NCBI RefSeq assembly: GCF_000002865.3
Contig: NW_001865044.1
Span: 673,437-737,436, forward strand
Direction of reading: 5' to 3'
DNA length: 64,000 bases
DNA from: Monosiga brevicollis MX1
Taxonomy: Eukaryota > Opisthokonta > Choanoflagellata > Craspedida > Salpingoecidae
Position numbers and translations under genes: made by a program. The stretch's first letter is position 1. Each line of letters opens with the position of its first letter. This document shows, piece after piece, positions 25,401 to 37,706 of the stretch. Under the pieces are notes generated by a model, which saw nothing but the letters and a program-made list of their open reading frames with translations, was not told the origin of the DNA and did no database searches.

Positions 25401-26250
25401 CGCGATCCATTGGTTTCGATTTGCCCATGTGGGTGCGAGAGCATCGGACGATGCTGGGCGTCTAGCTGGCCGGCATCTGTCACTATCAGAGTGGGCTGCG
25501 CAAGTGTGTTTGAATGAGTATGGAATGAATGGATAAACGTGGCTCCAAAGTACATGTCGCACCTCTTTGTCAGACCAGAGCATGGCCCATTGCGCGCATG
25601 AAGGGCTAGAAATGATTTCATGAAGCACGGCATGGGTGCCGATGGATGGGGAGGACACGGCGTGCACGGTGGCTGCGTCTGCACGAAATTTTCTCGCCTA
25701 CAGGAGGAGAGCTGCTCTGAGAAAGACGTCTCGTACCGAAGGCGTATGCAGCTAGACGGAGCATTTTGGGAGGTAGGAAAGTACGGGGCGATGGCAAAAC
25801 TTACGGATGCCATGGCCAGCGCCGGTAGAGTTGGAGGTAATTTTCTTGTTTTTTTTTTTTTTTAAGAAAGCAACAAGTGCCAGGGGTGCAAAGGTGAGAG
25901 TCAATCGAGTACCACGAGACGAAACTGCTGCTTGGTTTGCCTGACTGCCTGTGACATACTCTGTGCACACGTGCGTGGGAGGTATAAAAGTTGAGGCGTC
26001 TGTGGGTAGGGCAAGCGCCCCCAAAGTGGTGTCAAGGTCAAGCTCTTGGAAGCCCAGTTCTTGCGCCACCCGGGAATGAGTGGAAGAGCGTCTTCGGCGG
26101 GGTGGCGATGAGTCCGGTGGTGCAGCTTTGTGCATACGCTAGCACACGGATTAAGAGCAGCAACGGGGGATAGCGGGCTACGGTGAGAGCAGCAGAGCCA
26201 CAATAGGGCTTGAACAAAACATGAAGAACGACGAGCAGAAATGAAGAGAG

Positions 26251-26296
<46 letters not shown>

Positions 26297-28258
26297 ACGG
26301 GGGAGAGGGAAGAACGGAGCAACATCGAACCCGCAGGGCCTGTGTATGGTGGATGTACTTGTCAAGCGTGCGACCACGCTGCATTGCGTGCAACGTGCTG
26401 GTCAACAGCGCCGTTGACAATTGGCGGTCGTCAGTTGAAGCCGTCTAGGTGTGAAAGGCATGGTGCCCATTTGAGTTAGAAGATGCCGCCAGCGCTCGAA
26501 AGCACAATGCCTTCTGGAATACTGAACCAACCGAGACGGAGGACAGGATGAGGTGATTGGTGAGTTTAGCTGCTAAGTCTGAGACGGCATTGAGCTCATG
26601 CCAGATGGAATGAATTTCTGCCTCGACTACCTCGGCCACCACGGCTTTGTAAATGTCCTAAGCAAAGTTTCGGTGCATTCACGACGGCAGGCGGCGATCA
26701 GCTGAAACTGTGTGAGGCATAGATGGGACAAGCTTTTGGACGATTTACGCGTACCCAGGCTTGGCGGTGAGCCTGGGCATGTGCTAGCAAGGACGCATAT
26801 TCATCGTCGATTGGAACATCCCAGGGGAGGGTACGCAGCGCTGCAACACGTGGGGTCAAAGGAAGAATCAGAAGCCCATGCTGACTGGTCCACACTCGTG
26901 GCGTTGATATCGCGACTGTCTTTGACCGTCCAAGTGCTAACATGGAACGCAAAGGGGATAGGCAAAGCCTACCATGAGTCTCCAGTACTTGGTTGATGAT
27001 ATCAAGGACAATTTGTCGACAGCGGTCGTAGATGGGCCGTTGCCAGCGATCATATTGTTCGCGTCCCTTTGTCAGACGGTTTGTGGGGGCCAGCCTAAAG
27101 CCCGATACAACAACCAGCGCTGTGTCAAGCAGGGTCGCGATGAGCTGGAGCCAATTTGTGGCTTGGTGTACCGTAAAAGTTGATCGCGCCGAGCCTGTTC
27201 ACGCCTGGCTTGGAGACGCTGTTGGTCGCGGGCAAGCTGTTTTTGAAAGCTGTGCAGCCAATAAGATTTGAATGAGCGGCGAGAGAGGTAAGCTTCAAGA
27301 CGCAGTAGGGAGTCCACCGACCGATGGCTCCGAGAAACAAAAGGTGGCAAAGAGCCGGACCGACCTTTGAATGCTGTCCACGGTTGCGGGGAATCGCGCA
27401 CTGGCGGTAGGGCGCAGCTCGTTGCGTGCTAAGAGCTGGACATGTTTGGTCGCAAATGGGGTGTCATTGGACAAGAAAAGGAAGGAGAGACGGGTGAGAC
27501 TGAAACACAGGCCGTGCGCTTACGTGGTGCTTTTGGCGCTGAAGATTTTGGCGGTCCCGCTCGAGTTCAGCTCGGCGCTCCTCGAGCTGGGACAAGAGCG
27601 TGCGGCGCTTGGCACGTCGCAATTCAAAGTCCTGCGCGGTGCAGGAAGGCCATTCTCAAGGGAACACGCATGGAAACAGATCCAAGGCAAGCGGGCATGG
27701 CATAATTCTGGGCCTCAAACGAGGTTGCGATCTTACCTCTGTGCTGACATCACCACCCAACACGCCCATGTCCTATCAAAGCGGAGGGGCGTCGCATGAG
27801 CGGCGCACGCCATTGTTGCTCACGCAGAGTTGGCATGGCCATGTAAGAACATGTGGCCATGGTTTAGCCCTTGCCTGGTCCAGAAGCAGGTGAGTGCGTT
27901 CATCTTGCTCCGGCTGAAGATGCTCCAGCAGGTGAAGCTGAGAGTTAGTCCCAACATCAAAATGAGGACAGTCACCTCATTCCCGGAATGCCATGGCACA
28001 AAGGGATGTCGTGATGGCATGAGCAAAGCGCCGGTATAGCAGTGTGAAATGTACCTCTTGCTGCACAATGAGCTCCTGGTCTGCCAGTTCTGCCATTTGG
28101 CGCTCTAGCGCCTCCACTTCCAGCTGCGATTGGGCAAGGTGTTGCAGCTCTGATTCCAGCTGCGGAGGGCCAGGGCTTGCGGAAGGATCGAGGGCTGCGC
28201 CATCCCCCGCCGCTGCTACCTCCCATCCCATGGCGCTCGAACCTTCCTGCTGCGCCAT
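22446..28258 (-). CDS. Unassigned protein: N-terminal coiled coil, C-terminal WD-like repeats
   Basis: I do not recognise the family. The first exons join cleanly: 28055-28258 (starts MAQQEGSSAMGWEV, ends LADQELIVQQE), 27875-27937, 27524-27631, then exons near 27380, 27200, 27030, 26860 and 26610. These encode a Gln/Glu/Arg-rich coiled coil (LLSQLEERRAELERDRQNLQ), a basic helix (RDQQRLQARREQARRDQLLR) and the segments QYDRWQRPIYDRCRQIVLDI and AALRTLPWDVPIDDEYASLL. Between about 25.3 and 24.2 kb, pieces look like WD-repeat strands (DQISTIDDAGTLVLW; GHSGDLLVLDVSHKSKKCFS; LLVGFDDGDIWRVVL). Further exons at 23.6-22.5 kb are Ala/Leu-rich, with a likely end after EIING at 22446. Exon 27875-27937 ends at a GC donor. 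The exact exon chain from 26.5 to 22.4 kb is uncertain, and this may be two genes. A dynein-intermediate-chain-like or ciliary WD protein is possible but unproven. Confidence 0.5.
26251..26294. repeat. Poly-A/T tract
   Basis: 44 consecutive A on the plus strand, probably intronic in the minus-strand gene. Confidence 0.9.
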
Positions 28259-28624
28259 GACGGCCTCTGTGACCAGAAGACAGCCCGACCCAGCAAGCCG
28301 CTCAATCTGAGCCCAAGCGTATCGTACCCGACGTCCGACCACTCAGCCGCGCACGGCCATGGTTTGTCACCCGGTGTCGTCAAGCCTAAAACAGCTGACA
28401 ATCATCATCATCAGAATCATCTGACAACATAATCTGACATTCACGCGGCAGAAGAGAGAGGCACGGGTGCTGCTCCAGCCGCGGCGGCAACTGCAACATC
28501 ACACACACACCCCATACACACACGCTTAACACAGGCACCACACACACACATCAGCAAAACAGCTCCCACACAGCTCCCAGCTTACAGACACATCCATCAC
28601 ATCAAATCTCATCTTATTCCCACC

Positions 28625-28667
<43 letters not shown>

Positions 28668-29108
28668 CTCTCTCTCTCTCTCTCTCTCGTTTTTTTTTTT
28701 TTTTTTTTTGGGAACATTGCATGCGCGTATGCTGGATCTGGGAGCTCTGGTGACTGAATTCCTTGTCTGGGTCCGGCTCGGATCCGACTCGTACTGTCGC
28801 ATCACGGCTGTTCTTCAAGAGGTCGAGAGCGTGATAGACAGAACATAGCGCCGAGGGCGAGGCGTTGGCCCCAGCAAGGCAAAGGGGATCGTCCTCCTCG
28901 ATCCCGTCGCGTGCCCACTTTCTCAGCGCCGTACGTCGTGCTCGGTTGCAGTGCGATCCGTGGTTGTATTCTTGTGGTGACGCGCAACAACCCGCAGTAG
29001 AGCTACCTGAACCACACTGTGCGTACAGAACGACCCGGAGTTGAAGCCACTTCAGCGTGAACGAGCCACGCCACCGCGTTCGCGATTATCAAGTTTGGTA
29101 CCTGAGCC
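28259..29108. promoter_or_regulatory. Divergent promoter region with duplicated ATCTGACA motif and (CT)n
   Basis: 850 bp between two head-to-head starts. It holds ATCTGACA at 28419-28426 and again at 28432-28439, a related AGCTGACA at 28393-28400, a (CT)n run at 28629-28688 and a T tract to 28710. No exon recognised. Confidence 0.55.
28629..28688. repeat. (CT)n microsatellite followed by poly-T
   Basis: CT dinucleotides, broken once by TTTT, then about 20 T from 28690. Confidence 0.95.
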
Positions 29109-29825
29109 ATGGGGTGCTGCTGTAGCAGTTTAGAGGACACTTCATCCTCGTCGCAGACTCCCCCGTCAAATGCACAACAACAGGCCGAACAAGCCGCCCT
29201 CTTGCGCGCGGCACACCGGTCACACCATCGCTCCTCGCGTGCAGCCGAGCGACGCCGAAGCCGGTCCTCACATCAGCACCAAACCGGGCGACACGTTTAT
29301 GTCGTGTCTGATAACGATGCAGCCTCTTATCCTCCCACCCTGGCCAGCGACGCTCAGACTCGCCTCATGCTGCTCATGCAAGCCATGCATCAAGCCGAGG
29401 AACAGGCGGCAGCCGAGGACGCCGCCGTTATGGCCTATCTTCAAAGACAATCGCTCATTGAGTCCCTTCCCCTCACTGTGTTTACCGACGAACACGCTGC
29501 CGAAGATGCCTCTGAGTACGTCCATCTTGCTTTGCGCGTTCTCGCACTCTCTCCCACGACCGCGAGAGCCTCTGCCATACCCCAGTCCATGTTTTGATCT
29601 CCTCAGTCTTGTTTGTATTCGTTTCTGGGCTGACACTAATATTGCTTGTGGTGATACAGGTGCATCATTTGCATGGATGACATTGTTCCAGGTAACACAG
29701 TGCGATTTTTACCGTGCTTGCACCGCTATCACCAAGACTGCATCGATGCCTGGCTCGTCAAGAAACTCGTGTGCCCCGAATGCAACATGGACCTGGGGAA
29801 GCATTTCGAATCTTTAATGCACTGA
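29109..29825 (+). CDS. RNF11-like membrane-anchored RING-H2 protein
   Basis: Likely E3 ubiquitin ligase or adaptor of endosomal membranes, by analogy with RNF11. Exons 29109-29515 and 29660-29825 join within a codon to about 190 residues. The N-terminus MGCCCSS offers an N-myristoylation glycine and three cysteines for palmitoylation. A Ser/Arg-rich stretch and a helix resembling RNF11 (AYLQRQSLIESLPLTVF) precede the RING-H2: CIICMDD, FLPCLHRYHQDCIDAWL, CPEC. The zinc ligands are complete (C-x2-C, C-x-H-x2-H-x2-C, C-x2-C). The PPxY motif of animal RNF11 was not seen. RNF24/122-like RING proteins are the main alternative, but they carry a membrane helix that is absent here. Confidence 0.85.
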
Positions 29826-30405
29826 ACCATGTCACTTTGCGTACATGGCCCATGCCCGGAACCTGGGCCACACTAGCTGTCGTACTCACACAAGGCCTGC
29901 GGTCTATCATTCAATCCGGAGGCGACAGCCCGTGCTCGACCCTTGGCTGTCAAGTACAATTTTGAGACTTTCGATTTAGATACATAGAATGCAACATTCG
30001 CAGTTGATGAACTATTATTTGTCTTTTCCAGCTCTAGCAACTGCGGGTTTTCATATTCAACGTCCTGCAGCAACCAACACACAAAGCCCGACTGACGAGG
30101 CTTGTCGCAAGTTGAAAATGAAAAAAAGAAAACAAAAAGAAAAGAAAAGGAAAAAGCACTCAAGGAACCCCAAGAGAAATGAAGTCAGTTGAAAAGCGAT
30201 GCTCGGCATCTTAAACGGTCGCCCACCCGAAGCGTCCAAGGACACGGCCCGTAAGGCGGATTGCAACAACAGTGTTCTTCTCGCTCAAACGCGCAGATAC
30301 GCCCCCTTCCTCCGCACACAAACATTCACACACATCCACCACAAACACAGGAGCCCGGGTGTGCAAAAAGGTCGGGACAGGCTCGTTGAGCAGCCATCAA
30401 AGCCA
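29826..30405. other. Intergenic: convergent 3' ends
   Basis: No exon recognised; A-rich tract at 30115-30165. Confidence 0.6.
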
Positions 30406-31436
30406 CTAGCGACGAACAGTCTTGGCGCGCTCACGGTCCATCATCTCTAGCTGACGTATCCGCTGAGATATTTCCGTTTGTAGTTGGCGGTCGGTTACCG
30501 CGTCTAGCTGACCAATGGAGCGCAGCTTCTCACGATGAGCCCGTCGCTCCTCTACCTCTTGCACAACTGTTTCGGTGGTGCCGGCCAGGGACCAATGCAG
30601 CGCAGGTGAGGACAGCTGGCTGGCAAGCAGCCGCGACACAAGCGTCCCGGCGATAAGTGATGAGGCTAGCAGCTGTGCATGGTCACCCACCAATGTCAAA
30701 AAGGTCGACTTCGCGGGGCTGGGATTTTCGGGCTAGAGCTGCCGGGGCCGAGGCAGCTGTGGATGCGCGTGAAGATTCGCGACCCCGCTGCTTGATGGAC
30801 TGCGTGTGAAACGTCGAAACAGGCCATGAGCGAGGGGGTTTGCGTGAGAGGCGAGAGCGCATACCCGCCACACCTAGGACCACCCACCTCTTTGCGATCG
30901 GCAGTTTCCCGCCCAAATGCCATAATATCGTAAAAACGGTCCTTGGCGTCTTCACGAGCAGGGCCCACTATGGTATAACCATGCGCGAGCACACGTGAGC
31001 CGCGAACATTGGCTGCCAATCATTCTTTCTGATCGACTCTTTCTGCGAGCGACGTCGGCGCGACCACGCACAGTCATGGGAGTGGTAGCGTTCCCGTGCG
31101 TAGCCTCGGGTTTGTTCGAGAATGTCACCCTGACGTCGGCGCGTACTGGTCGGGGGTCCTCGGAAAACAGTCTATCCGGACGAAAAGGACAAGACACTCG
31201 TGAGCCGTCGGCTCAACGGGCAAAGCTTCTTGTTGGCACCGAGTCAAACAAACCTTGGGCTTGGGCTTGGGAGCAGGTGTGGCGTCTGGCTTGCTGGTGG
31301 TTGGCTTGACTTTGGTAGGCAGGCTAGTGCCACGCTGAAGCGAGCCATTCAGTTGCCTTTGCTGAAAGGGCGTGAGGCCTGCATCCTTCATCATGCGCTG
31401 CACAAGCGCCTGGGTGTCCTTGCTGATAGCAGCCAT
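30406..31436 (-). CDS. UPF0193 (EVG1, C22orf23) family protein
   Basis: Small helical protein of a family found in flagellated eukaryotes; its molecular role is not established. The start exon (from 31436) reads MAAISKDTQALVQRMMKDAG then LTPFQQRQLNGSLQRG, matching the family's N-terminal block (KDTQ..LQ.MMK.S.LT.FQQR.L). Later exons give PFRPDRLFSEDPRPVRADV, AREDAKDRFYDIMAFGRE, SQPREVDLFDI (family: PE.DRFDE) and the C-terminal block EERRAHREKLRSIGQL plus LQTEISQRIRQLEMMDRERA, with the stop at 30406-30408. Exact internal splice sites at 31.25-30.7 kb are approximate. It is divergent from LMBRD2. Confidence 0.82.
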
Positions 31437-32149
31437 GCTGGTGGCGATTGTAGGTAAGGCTGGGCAACACGGCCAAACGCAGATCCCTCAACGCCACGCA
31501 AACGATATCGCCCACTCCTTGCCAGTCTGCAAACGGCCACGGGCTTCACGTCTCTCCCTGCGTCTCAAGTCTCAAATCCGGCTGCCGTCGGAGAGAACAA
31601 AAATGATCGTGTGTGTGTGTTGTGTGTGTGTGTTGTGTTTGCTAAACAAGGTCACCCCCAATTTTTTTTTTTTTCGTGCCGGATGTAACAAATTTGTAAG
31701 GCAAAGAGACTATCTGGCTCTGCATTTGAAAGTAAAATACATGATGACCATTGTCATCCAAATTCACAGTGTTGTTGGATTTTATTTCATCTCTCTCTCT
31801 CTCTGTCTGTCTCTCGTCTCTCGTCTCTCTCTCTCTCTGTCTCTCTCACCAAACGGGCAGTGGCGGACGGAGCAAGAGAAGAGGGGGGCAAGTCCTTGCA
31901 AGGGTACCGGGGTACTTCTTGTCAAGGTTGCAAAGGGTGATGGGGCGAAGGATTGCGCTGATTTGAGCATCAAGGGCTGGGTTTCAGCCAGAGCATTGAA
32001 GGAACGAGTTTCGACGGTGGCGCGTACACCAGGGCTGGCAGAACGCGCGCGCGCACACACACTTTGCCGGCCGATCTTGGGCGCAACACGTGCGGCATCG
32101 GTCGAATTAGCAGCAAGCTGCAACCACCTACTGCTATTCAGGGTTATTC
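31437..32149. promoter_or_regulatory. Divergent promoter region, UPF0193 / LMBRD2
   Basis: 713 bp with no recognised exon. Contains (TG)n at 31609-31640, TCTCTC-rich repeats at 31793-31848 and a GCGCGC-CACACA run near 32043-32060. Confidence 0.5.
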
Positions 32150-35100
32150 ATGTTGGCTGGGAAGTCCGGCAGGCCATATTTTGGCTGGCTTGTGACACTT
32201 GCTGCCGCGGCTGCGGCGCTTATCCTCTTTGCCAACATGGCAAGTCCCACGGTATTCGTCGTGGATATTCTGGTCACGCTTGGCCTCTGTGGCTTGGCAT
32301 TTCGCCATTACGGTCGCTTTTCCAGCAACTGGATTGTCACAGCCGTGGTGCTCTACACCTGGTTCCTCTCCTCGGCCATTGTGTTCGTTCTACCCATCGA
32401 CGTCTCCTCGGTATGGCAACATTGCCCACGCAAAGGTGTCCGCATTGCTTGAGCGAGATCCCCACGCCCTCTGATTCACCGTCTGTTTGAATCGTGCCAC
32501 CCAGACATTTTACTGGAATTGCCTACGGGATTACTTTTGCCTGGCCAATGGCAATGCAAGCGTTCCGCTCAACGTGACGGGCTGCCATCACGACGACGTC
32601 CTGCTCAACGCCTCGCTCCCGGATTTGTGCAGCTCCCTCGGTATGCTACGCAAACATGCCGGCCTTGTATCTGGAAAAGAAAGCAAGAGCCCAAAAAAAG
32701 AAAAAAAGAAAAAAAAAAAAAAGCGCCGCACGTAGATTCTGGTTTGTTGCCGACTCAACCAGGGTACTTGCACCTCACCTTGCACTGCTTGTTTGTGCGC
32801 TAATCTGGCAGAGGATTGCTCCTGCTCGCGGCCCTGGTCATATGTCTCGCCCCACGCCTTGCCAGTCTTCTGGAAAGTCATCTACTGGTCCTCTCAGGCG
32901 CTCTCCTGGTTGATCCTGCCGATTGGCCAAACGTATTTTACGGCCGGCGACTTTACCCCGGCCCAAAAGCTCAAGACAGCGCTGCGTGCAAATGCCGTCA
33001 CCTACGTTTCGCTCGGCGTCATTGCCGCCATCTTGCTCATTTACATTGCTATTCGCAATGATCTTGACTCGGCCGGCCTTGAGCAAATCATCATCGCCGC
33101 CTCCAACACATGGGGCCTGCTTATGGTCGTTCTCATGCTGGGCTACGGTGTAGTGGATATCCCCCGCCTCATGTGGCGTCGTGCCGACATCGAGCGTACG
33201 CTGCGCCTCTACTACTATCGTGTGGCGAGCATTAATACGGAGCTCATTGAAGCCGAGGCCGAACTCGACACCACGCAAAGCGATTTACTGGACATTGCTG
33301 GCCAATGCCCCACGGACAGTCCGCTGCGAGCCTATCTCAACCTCATCCTGCTCAAGTGTCCGGCTCATGCCGATGGTGCAATTGACTTTCAAGATGCAAC
33401 ACCATCCCGCAAGGCATCGGCTCGTTACTCCGGCGAGCTGACTCAAGCCAGCCTGGCCGATCTTCACGCCAAGGTCAACAGTCGCGTGACCTTTTCCTTA
33501 CCCTGACCACCGCCCGCTCGCCCAGCCTGCCGTCCGACCGTTCCACCCTTTTATTACAGCCAGTCTCAGTCGTGTGCCCCAAACCCCCGTCGACCTTTGT
33601 GGGGTCAACGTTATATCAATGGCAGGTCATCAAGCTGAATGGTATCATCAAGCGTTGCAACACTCAACGCCAGCACCTAATCGAGCGCGTATGTAGATCT
33701 TTTTTTTTTTTTTTTTTTTTAATTTTTGCGCCACGCCTTGACGCTTCGGCTCCTATTCCTCCGAGCCCACCGCTGCTCAACCGGATTAATCTGGACTGCT
33801 GTGGAATGTAGGCCATTCACTTTGAGGACGTCAAAAAACAGCGCAACAAGGCAGACCACAAATTTTCCAGTACCGCAGGCTCCAGCTATGAGGTGTGTTG
33901 CTACAATCTTCAGCCTTGGGAACAAGCATTTGCTTTTGCTTTGACAAGCTCAGGGTTTGTTCGCACATGCCTGCTGACAGGGTTGCCTCAAGAACCATTG
34001 GCCGACCATTCAGTGGTATTGGTACATCAAGGTGTGTATCTTATGCAAGCGCGGCTCCTTCTTGCTCCTCACTTTCTCCTGACGTGCGCCCGGCTTGGAC
34101 ACCGACTCGTCTCCCTGCATTGGCGGCTGCCTTGGCGCTTTCTGGTTTTCTGGTGTAGATTCGGCCCGTCTTGTACTTGGCAGCGGCAGTATTTTGCACC
34201 ATTCTCTCCTTGATTGTGGTGTGGTCAGAAGTGCTCTTCTTCACCACCTCTCCCACCATGAGCATTTATGCTCTCCTCCTCAATCACACGGGCGATTCGG
34301 GCTATTATTTTAATATCGAAGTCATCACTTTCTTCACCCTCTTCTACCTGTCCGTGTGCACGTACCGCGTCGTCTTCAAGCTGCGCATTTTTGATTTCTA
34401 TCAGCTCGTGCCTCATCAACAGACTGACTCGGCAAGGTGCGTACGTCTCGGGCATGCCGGGTTGCACCGCGTCCCGTTTTGTTTTGCTTCTCTGTGCCAC
34501 TGACGCATCGGTCGTCGGGGATGTCACAGCTTGATATTTTCTGGCCTGCTGCTCTGTCGTTTGACGGCCCCACTGGGCCTCAACTTTTTATCCATGTCGC
34601 ATTTGGATGCTCACGTGGTGAGCGATGTGGCCATCACCCAGGTATGTAGCACGTACAGCACTACCGGCTCCTTACATCCGCCTCAGATGCACGCCGTGCG
34701 TCCGTGATATGACTCTGCACCACACCCCATTTCTCGCTTAGCCGACGGCCTTTACTCGCGTCATGGGCCACATGGACGTTGTCGCCTTTATCAAAGATTT
34801 TGCCACCTACTACCCCATCTCCATGTTGATAGTCAGGTGCGGCTGACCAGCGGTCAAAGACATTTGGGTGGTGCAAGTGCCAGTACGTTTGAAAGCTGAC
34901 TGGCACTGCATTTTGCATGGCTGACGTGTTGTCGTGTGCTGTCTTGCAGTTTGGCAACTCTTCTACACATTGGGCCCCGCCTGCTGTCGCTCTGTGGCTT
35001 TTCCAGTTTCATTTCAGAGGACGATGACGCATCGGTGCGTGTGTTTGTTCATCCGGTGCTTTGGCTTCACTTTACTGCGTGTTTCTCCATCATGCTGGCT

Positions 35101-35966
35101 GACGGTACGGTGTACTACTCCTTCCATGTGTCATAGGACACGGTCACGGAAGGGCGTGCGTTGGTCCGCACTGAGAAGCGTACGCAGTTTCGGCGCGGTC
35201 CGCATGCCTTGGCTGTAAGTGTAAGAGCGTTTCAGGCCCCGCTTAGCCCCCCAGCCACACCGAATGACGAGAGGCTTCTTCGGTGGCAACTGCAGGCCAA
35301 GTATTTGCGCCCGTCGCGACTGGATGACACCAGCGCAAGCGCCGAAGCTTTGGATGACGACGAGGAAGAGACGTTGGGATCGGTCACCGCTCCATCTAGT
35401 AGGGTTCTCGTTCGGCCCGTTTGGTTTTCTTGTCTGTGCTTCGTCGGCTCTGTTTGGACTCGGCAGCACCTCAACTCAGAAAAAAAAAACAAAAAAAAAA
35501 AACCCGTGCGTCATCCTTTGATGCGCTTGAACGCATGGTGTGAATTTGGGTGTAGGTCGCGTGTCGCGCTTTGTGCAATCGGTCCGCAGCGGTCGCAAAG
35601 CCGAGTACGTATTGGTTTTGCTTTCAGCACAGCACAGGCGTTGGCCTTGGAGGAGAGTCTATTCATTCTGTACTGATTTTTTTTTTTTTTTTTGTTTGTT
35701 TGTTGGCGGGCTAGGCGAACCAAGCCGTCGTTTGGCCTTCGGCAATTGCTGGGGCTTTCGCCCGCTCAGCCTCTTGACGAGGATGAAGAGGAATTGCTAC
35801 CCGCAGAGTCCTTGGCTGAGCCAAACTCAAGGTCAGTGTCTCCTTTTTTATTTGTTGATGCTTTTGCAATGCCTCGTGCTCATTTAGGATGGTAACGGGC
35901 ATGGGTGTTGCAGGGCTTCGCGGTCTCAAGGACCGCCGCGCAACCTCTTCAATTTTTAATCTTTGA
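32150..35966 (+). CDS. LMBRD2: LMBRD2-like multi-pass membrane protein
   Basis: Multi-pass protein of the LMBR1 family. The first in-frame ATG is at 32150; the methionine at 32237 aligns better with the animal N-terminus, and the earlier start would add one hydrophobic segment. Conserved stretches in order: WIVTAVVLYTWFLSSAIVFV, PVFWKVIYWSSQALSWLILP, NTWGLLMVVLMLGYGVVDIP, a cytosolic coiled segment (INTELIEAEAELDTTQSDLL), WSEVLFFTTSPTMSIYALLL, FYLSVCTYRVVFKLRIFDFY with LVPHQQTDS, then a GLNFL..SHLD region, PTAFTRVMGHMDVVAFIKDF and a basic/acidic cytosolic tail. The last exon ends SSIFNL-stop at 35966. About 15 exons; poly-T and poly-A tracts lie in introns (33698-33720, 35480-35500, 35680-35700). 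Confidence 0.88.
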
Positions 35967-36963
35967 ACGGATCGTTTCGCTTTGGCTCCACCTGCCTTCT
36001 GGGCCTCAACGGACGCCCTGCCACCTGTACAACATGGCATCGTCATAGCACCAAATGCATGAGAAGAATTACATGTAACATAACAACGCATTTAAATTTG
36101 TGCGTGAAACAAAATCCAGTGTGTTTTGTCTTGATCTTGTCAGCAGTCAATTGTCTTGTCTTAACTAGTCAAACCGTGCCCCCTGTGTGCCGTGCCCCCT
36201 GTGCCCGTGCCCGTGCCCGTGCCCATCCTTCTGCTGAAGCTCACTGCGCACCTGCATCATGCTCGGACGCAAAATTAACACCAAGCGGGGTAGGTGTGCT
36301 GTGGTGGAGAGTGTCGGCGACAGAACCATGCATCTGTTCGTTCAAGGGGTTAATAAAACAGGAGGAGCGATGACCAAGACCGTGGCCAAGGCCGTGACCC
36401 GATGGCAGGGTTGAATCTTGCGAGACAGCCAGCATGATCCTCGCACGCGCCAAACGGAGCTGCTCACTCGCCCTTTTATTTTTTCATGGGACAATGTACG
36501 ACTTCAAAAGCGTCGTATCCACCACACCAAGCGTGGTGTCCGCTCAACATTCTCTCAGCCAATTGTTTCGGTCAGGCTGTTCTGGTCGTGACCTGCCGTG
36601 TTCTGCTGCTCCTCGCAAACGCGACGGCAGCCACGAGGCAGCTACCAACGCCGCGACTCTGTTGCGGCAAAAGGGTGTGCCACAAATCCTGATTCGTGTT
36701 CTCGGTTGTAGCTTTGACATTTGTGCTGTGGCACCTCTCCTGTTGGCTGTGCATTGCGCCGAAGGCGGCGCCGCTCAGCTCGCCGCGCTGCTCAGCTTGC
36801 CGCGCGCATACGCAAAGAGCACCGTACGAGGTTTTGGAAGCAAGTGTGCCAGCAGTTTTGGCAGCGGCTCCTGTTTGTCCTTTTTGCGCCGCCAACTGCC
36901 TTGGCTGCGGTTTGCCCACCCTGGTCATTTGTGGCGAGAGACCGCTCTCAGATTAACGCCAAT
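35967..36963. other. Intergenic with (GTGCCC)n short repeat
   Basis: No supported exon. Several overlapping open frames occur at 36430-36960 but none resembles a known family. A hexanucleotide repeat of GTGCCC/CGTGCC lies at about 36190-36225. Confidence 0.5.
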
Positions 36964-37706
36964 ATGCACCCTCTGACCCGGCGCATCATGATGGGCGTGT
37001 GGTTCCTGTGCGCCGTAATCTCAGCAACGGTGTCTTTACTCGCCTTTGGAGCGCCCGATTGGGTGGTGGCGAGCAATACCACAGTCGTACTGGATGCCGG
37101 GTTTGAGCAGGTCTCGCTCGGTTTGGTCCTGGTGTGTTACCAGGCGGATGGGGAAGCCACAGAGCAGTGCGGGCGCTACGGCGATGGCCTGGAGGACATC
37201 CCTTTCCTCATCTGGCGCTTGTCTGCCTTCTTTTACGGCATGGCCCTCATCACGACCTGGCTGGTCGTACTCCTCTCCATTCTGACCCTTTGCTTTCCCT
37301 TTTTGGAGCGCCTCCTGACCTCCACCCTCGTGTCAGCCGGTAAGATGGTGACACGGCCCTTCTTGATGGCTTCACGTTGCGTTTGGCCGGATGCTCACGG
37401 CGCGCGTACTTCTGCACACGCTCATCCTCCCTGTTTCTCGCCTTGCCGTGCTGCCGTGGTCCTGCGCTGGCAGCCACTTTCTTCGTGGTGGCGGTGCTGG
37501 TGTTTGCAGCTGGTGTGGCAGATACCGACTCAAAGGGCGACGAGAGCGAGGTGTTTGCCTTGTGTACAGGTGCCCAGAGCTTCGATCCCGGAAGCTGCAA
37601 ATTTGGGAATGCATTTTACACGGCCATTGCAGCAACATTGATTGCGATCTTCACCTCAGTTTTAGGACTTTTGGCTCGTGCCCGCAAAAGCATTCGACAG
37701 TCCTAG
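36964..37706 (+). CDS. LHFPL-like four-helix (tetraspan) membrane protein
   Basis: Claudin-superfamily tetraspan of the LHFPL type. Exons 36964-37339 and 37474-37706 join in phase 1 to about 202 residues. Four membrane segments are visible: VWFLCAVISATVSLLAFGAP, LSAFFYGMALITTWLVVLLS, TFFVVAVLVFAAGVAD and YTAIAATLIAIFTSVLGLLA. LHFPL signatures are ECGRY-like (QCGRYGDGLEDIP ... WRL) in the first loop and FDPGSCKFGNAFY in the second (animal: FDLGKCEIGWAYY). The start ATG is the one directly before the first helix. A longer upstream open frame exists, but its basic leader looks like chance coding. Confidence 0.78.

Noticed and set aside
36434-36976. Open frame upstream of the LHFPL-like gene
   Set aside because: No family match, composition like a chance frame, and the tetraspan start fits better at 36964.
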